Source: an uncultured SAR86 cluster bacterium | Lineage (GTDB): Bacteria > Pseudomonadota > Gammaproteobacteria > Magnimaribacterales > Magnimaribacteraceae | Assembly: GCA_902514295.1 (NCBI GenBank) | Contig: CABXQE010000003.1 | Span: forward strand, 1-64,000 | Direction of reading: 5' to 3' | Length of the DNA stretch: 64,000 nucleotides | In this document: in pieces, positions 55,566 to 64,000 of the stretch | Layout: each line of letters opens with the position of its first letter | How positions within the stretch are numbered: position 1 is the first letter of the stretch | Program-made: the position numbers and the translations under genes | Notes under the pieces: model-generated | Databases searched by the model: none | What the model was told of the DNA's origin: nothing | What the model saw: the letters and a program-made list of their open reading frames with translations, nothing else

Positions 55566-56804
55566 TTATAAATCGCTTTCAAGAGCAATTGAGTCCTCGA
55601 AACTTTCCCTTTTTTTGATTAGCTTTAGAGAAGAGCCATCAACCATTATTTCAGGTACTTTTAGCCTAGAATTGTAATTTGAACTCATTACAGAACCGTA
55701 AGCGCCAACATCCATAAATGCAATTAAATCCCCTTGTGAAATGACCAATTCTCTGTCTTTAGCTAATACATCTGCACTTTCACAAACAGGACCCACTAAC
55801 TCATATATTCTTTTATCTGAATCACTTTTTTGTATTTCTTTTACTGTGTGCCAAGCATCGTAAAGTGCTGGTCGCATTAAATCGTTCATGCCTGCATCTA
55901 TAATCGCAAAATTTTTGTATTCAGTTAATTTTAGATATTCAACCTTTGCAATTAAAACACCCGCTTTTCCGGTTATCGATCTTCCTGGTTCTAATACAAT
56001 ATTTAGATTTAATGCTCTTATTTCATTAGAGATTTCAGCAATTAAAGATTCAGGGTCTCCAGGATCTTCTTCTTTATAAGTTATACCTAAGCCCCCTCCG
56101 ATATCTAAGAAATTTATTTCATGCCAATCATTCGTTAACAATTTATGAGCCTCTAATAAATGCTCCAAGCTTTTCATGATTAAGCTGTTATCAGAAATTT
56201 GAGATCCAATGTGACAGGCTATACCTGAAAGTTTAATTAAAGGCGTGGTTTTTGCTTTCGAAGAAATAATGCTTAGCGTTTCAGTGTCCACACCAAACTT
56301 CGAAGTTTTAAGTCCAGTTTCAATGTATTTATGAGAGCCGGTCGGAATGTCTGGATTTATTCTGATTGAGCATTGAACCTCTTTATCTAAAGCTTTAGAT
56401 ATATTAACTATGCGATCAAATTCGTCTTCTGATTCTATATTAATAGAAAGGATTCCTTCATTTATTGCTTGCTCAATATCTTCTGCAGATTTAGCTACAC
56501 CTGAAAAGACTATTTTTTTCGGATCTGCACCCGCCTTAATGCAGCGTTTTAATTCATTGCCAGAAACTACATCAAATCCAGAGCCTAATCCTACAAGCTC
56601 TTTAAGTATATGAATATTAGAGTTGGCTTTAACCGCATAACAAATTAAGTCACCTTCTGTTAAGGCGTTAGCGTATTTATTGTAATTATTTCTTATTAGA
56701 GAAGCTGAATAGATAAATGCAGGGGTGCTATATTTATCCGCAATTTCAGAGATAGGCAAATCGTCTACGTATAATTGCCCTTCTTTTTCGTTAAATCCTT
56801 CCAT
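55566..56804 (-). CDS. lysA: Diaminopimelate decarboxylase
   Basis: LysA forms lysine from meso-diaminopimelate with PLP. The PLP lysine is in CYAVKANSN near residue 57, the glycine-rich GGGLGITYKEEDPG lies near 234, LEPGRSITGKAG near 277 and the catalytic CESADVLAKDR near 343. The 412-residue length fits. It overlaps the small LptM-like gene by 14 bases upstream, as seen for lppL-lysA in Pseudomonas. Confidence 0.96.
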   Translation of the reverse strand: MEGFNEKEGQLYVDDLPISEIADKYSTPAFIYSASLIRNNYNKYANALTEGDLICYAVKANSNIHILKELVGLGSGFDVVSGNELKRCIKAGADPKKIVFSGVAKSAEDIEQAINEGILSINIESEDEFDRIVNISKALDKEVQCSIRINPDIPTGSHKYIETGLKTSKFGVDTETLSIISSKAKTTPLIKLSGIACHIGSQISDNSLIMKSLEHLLEAHKLLTNDWHEINFLDIGGGLGITYKEEDPGDPESLIAEISNEIRALNLNIVLEPGRSITGKAGVLIAKVEYLKLTEYKNFAIIDAGMNDLMRPALYDAWHTVKEIQKSDSDKRIYELVGPVCESADVLAKDRELVISQGDLIAFMDVGAYGSVMSSNYNSRLKVPEIMVDGSSLKLIKKRESFEDSIALESDL

Positions 56805-56919
56805 GACTATTTAGACTAATTTCTGATTCATTAGGCAGACTTAATGGAACCTTATTGCCGCAAGCAGTAAAGCTAACGGCTAAAAAAGTTATTATTAATG
56901 TAAATAGTAGAGGTTTCAT
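56791..56919 (-). CDS. LptM/LppL-like small lipoprotein
   Basis: The 42-residue ORF encodes a lipoprotein with signal MKPLLFTLIITFLAVSFTAC, where lipobox FTAC ends in the lipidated Cys20, then GNKVPLSLPNE. The C-G-x-K-x-P-L-x-x-P pattern is that of LptM (YifL), which helps assemble the LPS translocon LptDE. The same kind of gene (lppL) precedes lysA in Pseudomonas. It overlaps lysA by 14 bases and follows argH by four. Confidence 0.8.
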   Translation of the reverse strand: MKPLLFTLIITFLAVSFTACGNKVPLSLPNESEISLNSHGRI

Positions 56920-56923
56920 CGGC

Positions 56924-58324
56924 CTACCTTTTCGCTAAAACTTTTTTTGCAAAATTTATTTCTTTTCTTACCTGAGAGGGGGCTGTTCCTCCAACAAGTT
57001 TTCTAGAATTAATTGATTTCACGGGATCTAAATAAGAACTTACATCTTCGGAGATTAATTTAGAAAACTTCCTTAATTCTGAAATTTCTAATTCAAATAT
57101 TTGCACTCCCTTAGATTCAGCGTGTGCCACTATCTTCCCTACAGTTTCATGAGCTTTTCTGAAAGGCACAGACTTGTCCACAAGGTAGTCTGCTAAATCT
57201 GTAGCAGTAACTTGTCCAAGCTTACAATCGGCTTCCATTTTTTTTGTATTTGCTTTCATGCCTTTAATCAAAAGGCCAAGTAAAACTAGGCTATCATTAG
57301 AATAATCTATACTTCTAAAAATAAAGTCTTTGTCTTCTTGTAAGTCTCTGTTGTAAGAGAGAGGTAGATTCTTCATTAAAGACAATAAGCCCATTAGATT
57401 GGCTATAGTCTTTGAAGAGCCACCTCTTATTAGTTCTGCAACATCAGGATTCTTTTTTTGAGGCATAATTGAAGACCCAGTACAAACCTCATCAGATAAG
57501 TAAACATATTCAAATTGCGAAGAAGACCATAAAACAATTTCTTCGCAAATTCTCGATAAGTGAACACCAAGTATAGAAAGAGTGGAGGCTGTTTCTATTA
57601 CAAAGTCTCTATCACTTACGGCGTCAATAGAGTTTCTAGATAAACTTTGAAAGCCAAGTTTTTTAGCTAAAAGGCTTCTATTAATTTTATACCTTGATCC
57701 AGCCAAGGCGGCAGAACCCAGAGGCATTACGCTCATTCTATTTTTTGCGTCAACCAATCTTGAGTAGTCTCTTTCCAACATCTCATGCCAGGCCATCAAG
57801 TGATGTCCGAAAGTGACAGGTTGAGCTATTTGTAGGTGAGTGAAACCAGGCATAACAGAAGATATGTGTTTCTCAGCCTGCTTGATTATGTCCTTTTGTA
57901 CAGAAGTAATATTTTGTAAAGCCTCATCTATCTTTACGTTTAAGTACATTTTCAAATCAGTTGCAACTTGGTCGTTTCTGGATCTGCCCGTATGTAGTTT
58001 TTTAGCAGCGTTTCCAGCTTTTTTTGCTAAAGCTGATTCAATGTTCATGTGCACATCTTCTAAGCTTTCTTTCCATTCAAATTTTCCACTTTCTATTTCA
58101 GCTAGAATCTTCACTAAGCCCTTTTTAATTTTTTGGAGTTCTTTTGGACTAATTACCTTGGCTTCTTTCAGCGCCTCTGCATATGCAATAGACCCTTTTA
58201 TATCTACTTCATAAAGTTTTTTGTCAATATCTATAGAAGCAGTGTAAGACCGGGTTAAGCTACTAGCTCCTTCTCCAAATCTCCCACCCCACAAAGGGTT
58301 TGTTTTATCTTTGTTCTTTGCCAT
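56924..58324 (-). CDS. argH: Argininosuccinate lyase
   Basis: ArgH splits argininosuccinate into arginine and fumarate. The N-terminal NPLWGGRFGEGAS, the HTGRSRNDQVATDLK block near residue 95 and the signature GSSIMPQKKNPDVAELIRG near 270 are all present. The start at 58324 (MAKNKDKTNPLW) matches homologues. The frame allows an ATG at 58369, 15 codons upstream and 11 bases from ahcY, so a longer form is possible. It lies between ahcY and the small lipoprotein gene in a long minus-strand run. Confidence 0.93.
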   Translation of the reverse strand: MAKNKDKTNPLWGGRFGEGASSLTRSYTASIDIDKKLYEVDIKGSIAYAEALKEAKVISPKELQKIKKGLVKILAEIESGKFEWKESLEDVHMNIESALAKKAGNAAKKLHTGRSRNDQVATDLKMYLNVKIDEALQNITSVQKDIIKQAEKHISSVMPGFTHLQIAQPVTFGHHLMAWHEMLERDYSRLVDAKNRMSVMPLGSAALAGSRYKINRSLLAKKLGFQSLSRNSIDAVSDRDFVIETASTLSILGVHLSRICEEIVLWSSSQFEYVYLSDEVCTGSSIMPQKKNPDVAELIRGGSSKTIANLMGLLSLMKNLPLSYNRDLQEDKDFIFRSIDYSNDSLVLLGLLIKGMKANTKKMEADCKLGQVTATDLADYLVDKSVPFRKAHETVGKIVAHAESKGVQIFELEISELRKFSKLISEDVSSYLDPVKSINSRKLVGGTAPSQVRKEINFAKKVLAKR

Positions 58325-58380
58325 GACCTGCTTTTGTGGAAAACTTAAGTTTTTTGAGTTTTCCTCCATACAATTACATC

Positions 58381-59778
58381 TTAATATTTATAAATATCAG
58401 ATTTAAAAGGTCCTTCTTCAGGAACGTTTATATAATCAGCTTGTTCTGAAGATAATTTTGTCATTACTCCTCCAAAACCTTCTACCATGTATGAAGCAAC
58501 TTCCTCATCTAGTTTTTTAGGAAGTACCTCAACTTTGATCAGCTCTTTTTTTGTATCTTCATCATTTACTTGGGCAAACTTCTGTTCATACAAAAACATT
58601 TGAGCCAAGACTTGGTTCGCAAAAGACCCATCCATTATTCTTGAGGGGTGACCAGTTGCATTTCCTAGATTAACCAATCTTCCCTCTGAAAGGAGAATCA
58701 AATAATCTTGACTATCTTGATTGGGTGATCCGTCTGCTTTAGTGTCTCTGAAGATTTTATGAACCTGAGGTTTCACTTCTTCCCAAGCCCACTCTTCTCT
58801 CATGAATTGAGTGTCTATCTCAGTATCAAAATGGCCTATGTTGCAGACCACAGCTCCTCTCTTCAGAGCTTTTAACATGTGCTTATCACAAACTTTATAA
58901 TTTCCCGTTGTTGTCACAATTAGATCCGTATCTTCCAATAGATCTTTGTTTATAGAGTTTTCATCATTATTGTTTAAACCATCTATATACGGTGAAACTA
59001 CTTCATACCCATCCATGCAAGCTTGCATTGCGCATATGGGGTCAATTTCGGTAACACGGACAACCATTCCCTCTTGCTTTAAGCTTTGGGCCGAGCCTTT
59101 TCCAACATCACCGTATCCAATGACTAGGGCCTTTCTTCCGGCTAAGAACATGTCTGTACCTCTTTTAATTCCATCATTAAGGCTATGTCTAGTACCGTAC
59201 TTGTTATCATTCTTAGATTTAGTAACAGAGTCATTAACGTTTATTGCAGGAACTTTTAACTCGCCTTTTTCGACCATTTCATTAAGCCTAACTACACCAG
59301 TGGTCGTTTCTTCGGTTATGCCGTGAATGGCTTCTAATATTTCAGGATATTTCTCATGCGCCATCGCTGTTAAGTCTCCTCCGTCATCTAGAATCATATT
59401 TGCATCCCAAGGCTTGCCTTCAGATAATATTGTTTGTTCAATGCACCAGTTAAATTCTTCTTCTGTTTGACCTTTCCATGCATAAACTGGTACACCAGAA
59501 TCTGCTATCGCTGCTGCCGCATGATCTTGCGTTGAAAAAATATTACAACCCGACCATCTTACTTCAGCACCCAAAGCAGTTAACGTTTCTATCAGGACTG
59601 CTGTTTGAATAGTCATATGAATGCAGCCAAGAATTTTTGCACCTTTTAACGGTTGTTCTGCTGCATACCTTTCTCTTAATTTCATCAATGCAGGCATTTC
59701 AGATTGCGCAATTATAATTTCTTTTCTGCCCCATTCAGCAAGAGAAATATCGGAAACTTTATAATCATTTGTACTCAT
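58381..59778 (-). CDS. ahcY: Adenosylhomocysteinase
   Basis: AhcY hydrolyses S-adenosylhomocysteine to adenosine and homocysteine, removing the product inhibitor of methyltransferases. The NAD-binding stretch [17 protein letters not shown] near residue 219, the C-terminal [16 protein letters not shown] and [16 protein letters not shown] near 178 are family hallmarks. At 465 residues it is typical of bacterial enzymes. It follows metK by four bases, so the SAM cycle steps are coexpressed. No SAH riboswitch was recognised upstream of metK. Confidence 0.97.
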   Translation of the reverse strand: MSTNDYKVSDISLAEWGRKEIIIAQSEMPALMKLRERYAAEQPLKGAKILGCIHMTIQTAVLIETLTALGAEVRWSGCNIFSTQDHAAAAIADSGVPVYAWKGQTEEEFNWCIEQTILSEGKPWDANMILDDGGDLTAMAHEKYPEILEAIHGITEETTTGVVRLNEMVEKGELKVPAINVNDSVTKSKNDNKYGTRHSLNDGIKRGTDMFLAGRKALVIGYGDVGKGSAQSLKQEGMVVRVTEIDPICAMQACMDGYEVVSPYIDGLNNNDENSINKDLLEDTDLIVTTTGNYKVCDKHMLKALKRGAVVCNIGHFDTEIDTQFMREEWAWEEVKPQVHKIFRDTKADGSPNQDSQDYLILLSEGRLVNLGNATGHPSRIMDGSFANQVLAQMFLYEQKFAQVNDEDTKKELIKVEVLPKKLDEEVASYMVEGFGGVMTKLSSEQADYINVPEEGPFKSDIYKY

Positions 59779-59782
59779 ATTT

Positions 59783-60940
59783 TTATCCTTTCAGGGCCTC
59801 TGCCTTATCTGTTTTTTCCCAAGTAAAAGCACTTTCTTCCCTTCCAAAATGCCCATAAGCAGCAGTGGCTTGATATATTGGCCTTTTAAGATCAAGCATA
59901 TTAATAAGTTGCCTGGGCCTTAAATCAAAATGCTCTCTGATCAAATCTGAAATCTTGCTCTCATCAATTGTGGACGTACCAAAAGTATTAACACTTATGG
60001 ATGTAGGTTCTGCGACACCTATAGCGTAAGAAACTTGTATCTCGCATTTATCAGCTAAACCGGCAGCAACAATATTTTTTGCAACGTATCTCCCAGCATA
60101 AGCAGCGGATCTATCAACCTTCGAAGGATCTTTTCCAGAAAAAGCACCTCCTCCATGCCTGGCCATTCCACCATAAGTATCAACTATTATTTTTCTTCCA
60201 GTTAAGCCGCAATCTCCAACCGGTCCTCCAATTTCAAATCTTCCAGTAGGATTTATAAAATATTTTGTGTTCGCATTAAGCCAGTTTGAAGGCAGTACGG
60301 GTTTTACGATTTCTTCCATAACACCTTCTTTCAAGTCTTCTTGAGAGACATCAGGGTCATGTTGAGTTGATAAAACAACCGCAGAAATTGATTCAGGCTT
60401 CCCATCATCTCCATACACGAAGCTTACTTGGCTTTTAGCGTCTGGTCTTAACCAAGAAAGTTTCCCAGATTTTCTAATAAAGGCCTGTTGTTCAACAAGT
60501 CTATGAGAATAAGTGATAGGGGCAGGCATTAAGACCTCAGTTTCATTTGTCGCGTAACCAAACATTAAACCTTGATCTCCCGCTCCTTGTTCTAAATCTT
60601 CTCCTGCGCCTTCGTTTACACCTTGGGCAATATCTTGAGATTGTTTTCCAATTGCATTTACGACTTCACAAGTATTCCCATCACACCCGACTTCCAGACT
60701 GTTGTAGCCTATATCTAATATAACTTTTCTAGTTAATGCTTCTAAATCAGGATCTGACGCGCTTGTGATCTCACCAGCAAGCACAACTAAGTTATCTTTA
60801 ACTAGAGTTTCACAGGCAACCCTAGAGTCAGGGTCATCTTTTAGCATAGCATCCAATACGGCATCAGAAATTTGATCGGCCATCTTATCTGGATGCCCTT
60901 CCGATACAGATTCAGATGTAAATAATTTATATTCAGACAT
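59783..60940 (-). CDS. metK: S-adenosylmethionine synthetase
   Basis: MetK makes S-adenosylmethionine from methionine and ATP. Signature blocks are [20 protein letters not shown] at residue 10, [13 protein letters not shown] near 119 and [19 protein letters not shown] near 261. The 385 residues match E. coli MetK. It heads the metK-ahcY-argH-lptM-lysA-dapF-DUF484-xerC-yigB run. A -10 box lies at 60972-60977. The 133-base gap to tkt holds the divergent promoters. Confidence 0.97.
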   Translation of the reverse strand: MSEYKLFTSESVSEGHPDKMADQISDAVLDAMLKDDPDSRVACETLVKDNLVVLAGEITSASDPDLEALTRKVILDIGYNSLEVGCDGNTCEVVNAIGKQSQDIAQGVNEGAGEDLEQGAGDQGLMFGYATNETEVLMPAPITYSHRLVEQQAFIRKSGKLSWLRPDAKSQVSFVYGDDGKPESISAVVLSTQHDPDVSQEDLKEGVMEEIVKPVLPSNWLNANTKYFINPTGRFEIGGPVGDCGLTGRKIIVDTYGGMARHGGGAFSGKDPSKVDRSAAYAGRYVAKNIVAAGLADKCEIQVSYAIGVAEPTSISVNTFGTSTIDESKISDLIREHFDLRPRQLINMLDLKRPIYQATAAYGHFGREESAFTWEKTDKAEALKG

Positions 60941-60971
60941 ATTTATTTATTCCTTTAAAGAAAGGGCGCGT

Positions 60972-60977
60972 ATTTTA
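60972..60977 (-). promoter_or_regulatory. -10 box of metK
   Basis: On the minus strand TGTGTAAAATACGCGCCC gives a -10 box TAAAAT with a GC-rich discriminator. Transcription would start near 60965, about 25 bases before the ATG. No clear -35 box was seen. Confidence 0.5.
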
Positions 60978-61005
60978 CACATAATCATGTTGAATTAGCC
61001 ATTTT

Positions 61006-61033
61006 TTGGCAATATATAAGCATTCACTATATA
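61006..61033 (+). promoter_or_regulatory. Sigma70 promoter of transketolase
   Basis: TTGGCA and TATATA are separated by 16 bases. Transcription would start near 61040, about 34 bases before the ATG at 61074. It is one of the best promoter matches in the window. Confidence 0.6.
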
Positions 61034-61073
61034 CAGGTAAATAGTTTTCAGCGAAAATACGAATTACTAACAA

Positions 61074-63059
61074 ATGGCTACAAAAAACAGTGATTTAGCT
61101 AATATTCTAAGAGTATTGGCAATGGATGCGGTAGAAGAAGCTAAAAGTGGCCATCCTGGAATGCCTATGGGCATGGCTGATATAGCTGAAGTTCTTTGGA
61201 GAAACCACCTAATTCATAGCCCCAATAACCCTAATTGGCCTAATAGAGATAGGTTTGTATTATCTAATGGTCACGGGTCCATGCTCATATACGCTTTACT
61301 TCATTTATCTGGATATGATCTAAGTTTAGATGAATTAAAGAACTTTAGACAATTAGGGTCTAAAACTCCTGGCCATCCTGAATACGGTATTACACCCGGA
61401 GTTGAAACCACCACTGGACCTTTAGGCCAAGGTATTTCTAATGCCGTAGGAATGGCTATTGCTGAAAAGATACTTGCAGAGAAATTTAATACCTCAGAAC
61501 ATAATCTGGTAGACCACATGACCTACGTATTTACAGGCGATGGTTGCTTAATGGAAGGAATATCTCATGAAGCTTGCTCTTTGGCTGGCACCTTGGGTCT
61601 AGGAAAGTTAATCGTTATTTATGATGATAACGGTATTTCTATAGATGGTAATGTAGAGGGCTGGTTTACGGAAGATATCCCTGAGAGGTTTAAATCTTAT
61701 GGATGGCAAGTAATATCTTCAGTTGATGGTCACAACTCTGATGATATTGATAAGGCGATAAAAACGGCTAAAGCAGATACTGACAAGCCAAGCATAATTT
61801 GCTGTAAGACTATTATTGGCAGAGGATCCCCAAAAAAGGAAGGGTCGGCTTCCGCGCACGGAAGTGCTTTGGGAGAGGAAGAAATTAAAAACACAAGAGA
61901 TAATTTAGGTTGGCAATATGAAGCTTTCAGTGTGCCCAAAGAAATCTATTTTGAATGGGATGCTTCAGATCAAGGACAAGCAACAGAAGACGAATGGAAT
62001 AAAAATTTCCAAGACTATAAATCTATGAACCCTAATTTAGCTGAGGAATTCTCGCGCAGGATGGCATTAGATTTACCTGAAGGGATTGAAGAAGCTATCT
62101 ATAAATATATCGATGAAGTGCAAAAAGAAGAGCCTAATATAGCAACAAGAACGTCTTCTCAAAGAGTTATAAATGTTTTAGGCCCTCTTATTCCTGAATT
62201 AGTTGGAGGTTCAGCGGACCTAACAGGCTCAAATAACACAAATTGGGAAGGAACTCATGAAATTGAACATAGCGATTTTTCTGGAAATTACATAAATTAC
62301 GGCGTTAGAGAATTTGCTATGACAGGAATAATGAATGGTTTAATTCTTCATGGCGGCATTAAACCCTATAGCGGCACTTTCTTAACCTTTCTAGATTACG
62401 CTAGAAATGCAGTCAGGATGGCTGCACTTATGGAAATACCTACGATATTGGTATATTCTCATGACTCGATAGGTGTAGGGGAAGATGGACCAACTCATCA
62501 ACCAATTGAACACCTTACAAGCCTAAGGACTACTCCAAATTTGGAAACCTGGAGGCCTTGTGACACTTCTGAAACAGCTATCTCTTGGTTGTCTGCAATA
62601 ACAAGTTTATCGAAGCCTACAGCTTTGATACTTTCAAGACAGAACTTACCGACATTTTCAAGAAATGATTCACAAATAAAATCAATTTCAAAAGGTGCTT
62701 ATATTCTCCATGAACCGGAATCAGAACCAGAGCTGATTCTAATTGCAACCGGCTCAGAAGTTAAACTTGCCATGGAAGTTGCTGAGGAGCTTAAAGGTAA
62801 GAAAAATATAAGAGTAGTTTCTATGCCTTGTTCCGAAAGATTTGATGAACAGTCAGATAAATATAAGGCTTCTGTATTAGGAAATGGAATTAAAAGAGTA
62901 GCCATAGAAGCTTCTCATGCAGATTGGTGGAGAAAATACGTAGGCCTTGAAGGAGAAGTTATCGGAATGACTTCCTTCGGGGAGTCCGGGCCTGGCAATG
63001 ATCTCTTTGAGCATTTTGGGTTTACTAAAGAGAAGATCATAAAAACTTTAGGGTTATAA
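61074..63059 (+). CDS. tktA: Transketolase
   Basis: Transketolase moves two-carbon units between sugar phosphates in the pentose phosphate pathway, using thiamine diphosphate. Motifs include [18 protein letters not shown] near residue 22, the ThDP site [13 protein letters not shown] near 155, [12 protein letters not shown] near 376 and [16 protein letters not shown] near 469. At 661 residues it is full length. It precedes pgk by five bases. In many gammaproteobacteria gapA or epd lies between the two, and here it is missing. Confidence 0.97.
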   Translation: MATKNSDLANILRVLAMDAVEEAKSGHPGMPMGMADIAEVLWRNHLIHSPNNPNWPNRDRFVLSNGHGSMLIYALLHLSGYDLSLDELKNFRQLGSKTPGHPEYGITPGVETTTGPLGQGISNAVGMAIAEKILAEKFNTSEHNLVDHMTYVFTGDGCLMEGISHEACSLAGTLGLGKLIVIYDDNGISIDGNVEGWFTEDIPERFKSYGWQVISSVDGHNSDDIDKAIKTAKADTDKPSIICCKTIIGRGSPKKEGSASAHGSALGEEEIKNTRDNLGWQYEAFSVPKEIYFEWDASDQGQATEDEWNKNFQDYKSMNPNLAEEFSRRMALDLPEGIEEAIYKYIDEVQKEEPNIATRTSSQRVINVLGPLIPELVGGSADLTGSNNTNWEGTHEIEHSDFSGNYINYGVREFAMTGIMNGLILHGGIKPYSGTFLTFLDYARNAVRMAALMEIPTILVYSHDSIGVGEDGPTHQPIEHLTSLRTTPNLETWRPCDTSETAISWLSAITSLSKPTALILSRQNLPTFSRNDSQIKSISKGAYILHEPESEPELILIATGSEVKLAMEVAEELKGKKNIRVVSMPCSERFDEQSDKYKASVLGNGIKRVAIEASHADWWRKYVGLEGEVIGMTSFGESGPGNDLFEHFGFTKEKIIKTLGL

Positions 63060-63064
63060 ATCTC

Positions 63065-64000
63065 ATGAAATTTCTTGGGTTGAACGATTTTCAATTTAAA
63101 GATCAGCGTGTTCTGCTCCGCTTAGATTTAAATGCACCAATAAAAGATGGAAAAGTAAGTAATGATGAAAGATTGGTAAGGTCTCTACCAACTATAAATC
63201 ATATATTAAAGAATGAAGGCAGACTTATAGTGATCAGTCACTTGGGTAGACCTAAAGAGAATGGCGAATTCCAGCCTGATTTTTCTTTATTTCCTGTTGT
63301 TAAGCGATTAGAGCATTTATTGAGTAGACCTATCAACCTGATTACTGACATAAACAACATACCTTCGATTGAGAGAGGTGAGATGATTGTTCTAGAGAAT
63401 GTAAGGTTCTTAGAGGGAGAGAAATCTAATGACCCTGGCTTATCTAAGAAGTTAGCTAATATTGCCGATATCTTTGTTATGGATGCTTTTGCAACCTCCC
63501 ATAGAGCGCATTCTTCAACAGCAGGAGTAATTGAGTTTAGCGAAAAAGCTTGCGCTGGTTTCTTATTGGAGGAGGAGGTAAGTGCATTATCAAAGCTTAC
63601 TCTTGAAAATAAAGACAAGTCTCTTGCTGTATTGGGAGGAGCAAAGATATCAACTAAATTGAATTTGATTAATTCTTTGTGTGACAAGATGGATACCGTC
63701 ATTTTGGGTGGAGGAATAGCAAACACCTGTTTATTGGCTCAAGGGTTTTCTGTGGGCAGGTCTCTTGTAGAAGATAGTATGCTTAAAGAGGCTTTAGAGC
63801 TATCTAAGAAAAGTAACGTAATTGTTCCAAGAACGGTAGTGACAGCAAAGATGCAGGAACACGAAGGTTCTATAAAACATATTGATCAAATAGAAGAAGA
63901 TGAATCTATTTTTGATATAGCGCCAGACAGTTTTAAAGAACTTCAGGATTTATTTGATGCGGCAAGCACAATCTTGTGGAATGGGCCAATGGGTCTTTTT
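63065..64000 (+). CDS. pgk: Phosphoglycerate kinase (3' truncated by window end)
   Basis: Pgk converts 1,3-bisphosphoglycerate to 3-phosphoglycerate in glycolysis and the reverse in gluconeogenesis. The first 312 codons are present without a stop. RVLLRLDLNAPIKDG near residue 15, ISHLGRPKENGE near 58, DAFATSHRAHSSTAG near 140, VLGGAKISTKL near 190 and the final WNGPMGLF are diagnostic. The usual N-terminal RVDLNVP is changed to RLDLNAP. About 75 more residues lie outside the window. Confidence 0.95.
   Translation, partial: MKFLGLNDFQFKDQRVLLRLDLNAPIKDGKVSNDERLVRSLPTINHILKNEGRLIVISHLGRPKENGEFQPDFSLFPVVKRLEHLLSRPINLITDINNIPSIERGEMIVLENVRFLEGEKSNDPGLSKKLANIADIFVMDAFATSHRAHSSTAGVIEFSEKACAGFLLEEEVSALSKLTLENKDKSLAVLGGAKISTKLNLINSLCDKMDTVILGGGIANTCLLAQGFSVGRSLVEDSMLKEALELSKKSNVIVPRTVVTAKMQEHEGSIKHIDQIEEDESIFDIAPDSFKELQDLFDAASTILWNGPMGLF

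Noticed and set aside
60941-61073. SAM or SAH riboswitch upstream of metK-ahcY
   Set aside because: The leader after the likely start site is only about 25 bases, too short for a known riboswitch, and no conserved core was recognised.

Overview
The window reads as a piece of an AT-rich, tightly packed gammaproteobacterial chromosome. It opens inside dnaA and runs through dnaN-recF-gyrB, so it lies beside the replication origin. The right-hand side of gyrB keeps the Pseudomonas-type order (plsC, gmhB, glycyl-tRNA synthetase, lauroyl acyltransferase, trkA, fmt, def, tsaC, aroE). Gene ends overlap or nearly touch, spacers are short, and the only mobile-looking sign is one gene of unusual composition. 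Low GC, heavy AGA use and small gaps resemble streamlined marine lineages such as SAR86. That placement is inference; there is no 16S gene here.

Layout. 1-5613 (+): replication initiation, sliding clamp, RecF, gyrase B. 5610-13510 (-): phospholipid and LPS enzymes (plsC, gmhB, acyltransferase), GlyRS, potassium uptake (trkA-trkH), and fmt-def. 13560-15418 (+): purE, tsaC, aroE. 15545-23787: a full cytochrome c oxidase locus, with subunit II carrying a fused cytochrome c domain, subunits I and III, CtaG, SURF1, an SCO-like protein, heme A synthase, heme O synthase and SCO1. 23804-26306: a small secreted Cys protein and a metal-type TonB receptor with five His/Asp/Glu-rich loops. 26406-31125 (-): DoxX, two BI-1-like membrane proteins, a monooxygenase-fold protein, typA and a Sel1 protein. 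31133-38537 (-): quinone oxidoreductase, gshA, pckA, dsbB, polA. 38538-38727 holds a strong stem-loop and a possible small RNA. 38728-40717: engB, cytochrome c4, lipoprotein DsbA. 40720-49129: an accessory catabolic block (CitE-like lyase, MaoC hydratase, carotenoid oxygenase, acyl-CoA ligase, nitroreductase, ThDP enzyme, amidohydrolase). 49197-50639: an FNR-type oxygen regulator, two microproteins, a perfect FNR box and an unknown gene. 50640-50714 is tRNA-Arg(CCG). 50803-52476: glutaryl-CoA dehydrogenase and cytochrome c5. 52473-60940 (-): yigB, xerC, DUF484, dapF, lysA, an LptM-like lipoprotein, argH, ahcY and metK. 61074-64000 (+): transketolase and a truncated pgk.

The genes describe an aerobic cell with a caa3-like oxidase, soluble c4 and c5 electron carriers, Dsb oxidative folding and gluconeogenic capacity (pckA, tkt, pgk). 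An [4Fe-4S] FNR-type switch suggests it meets low oxygen. The points most worth following are the perfect FNR box with its microprotein operon, the in-place replacement of GlyQ/GlyS by a single-chain GlyRS, the metal-loop TonB receptor with its small partner, the lysine-rich tail on GyrB, the polA-engB small RNA candidate, and GC-rich promoter discriminators shared by several promoters. No CRISPR array, insertion sequence, prophage or clear defence system was seen.
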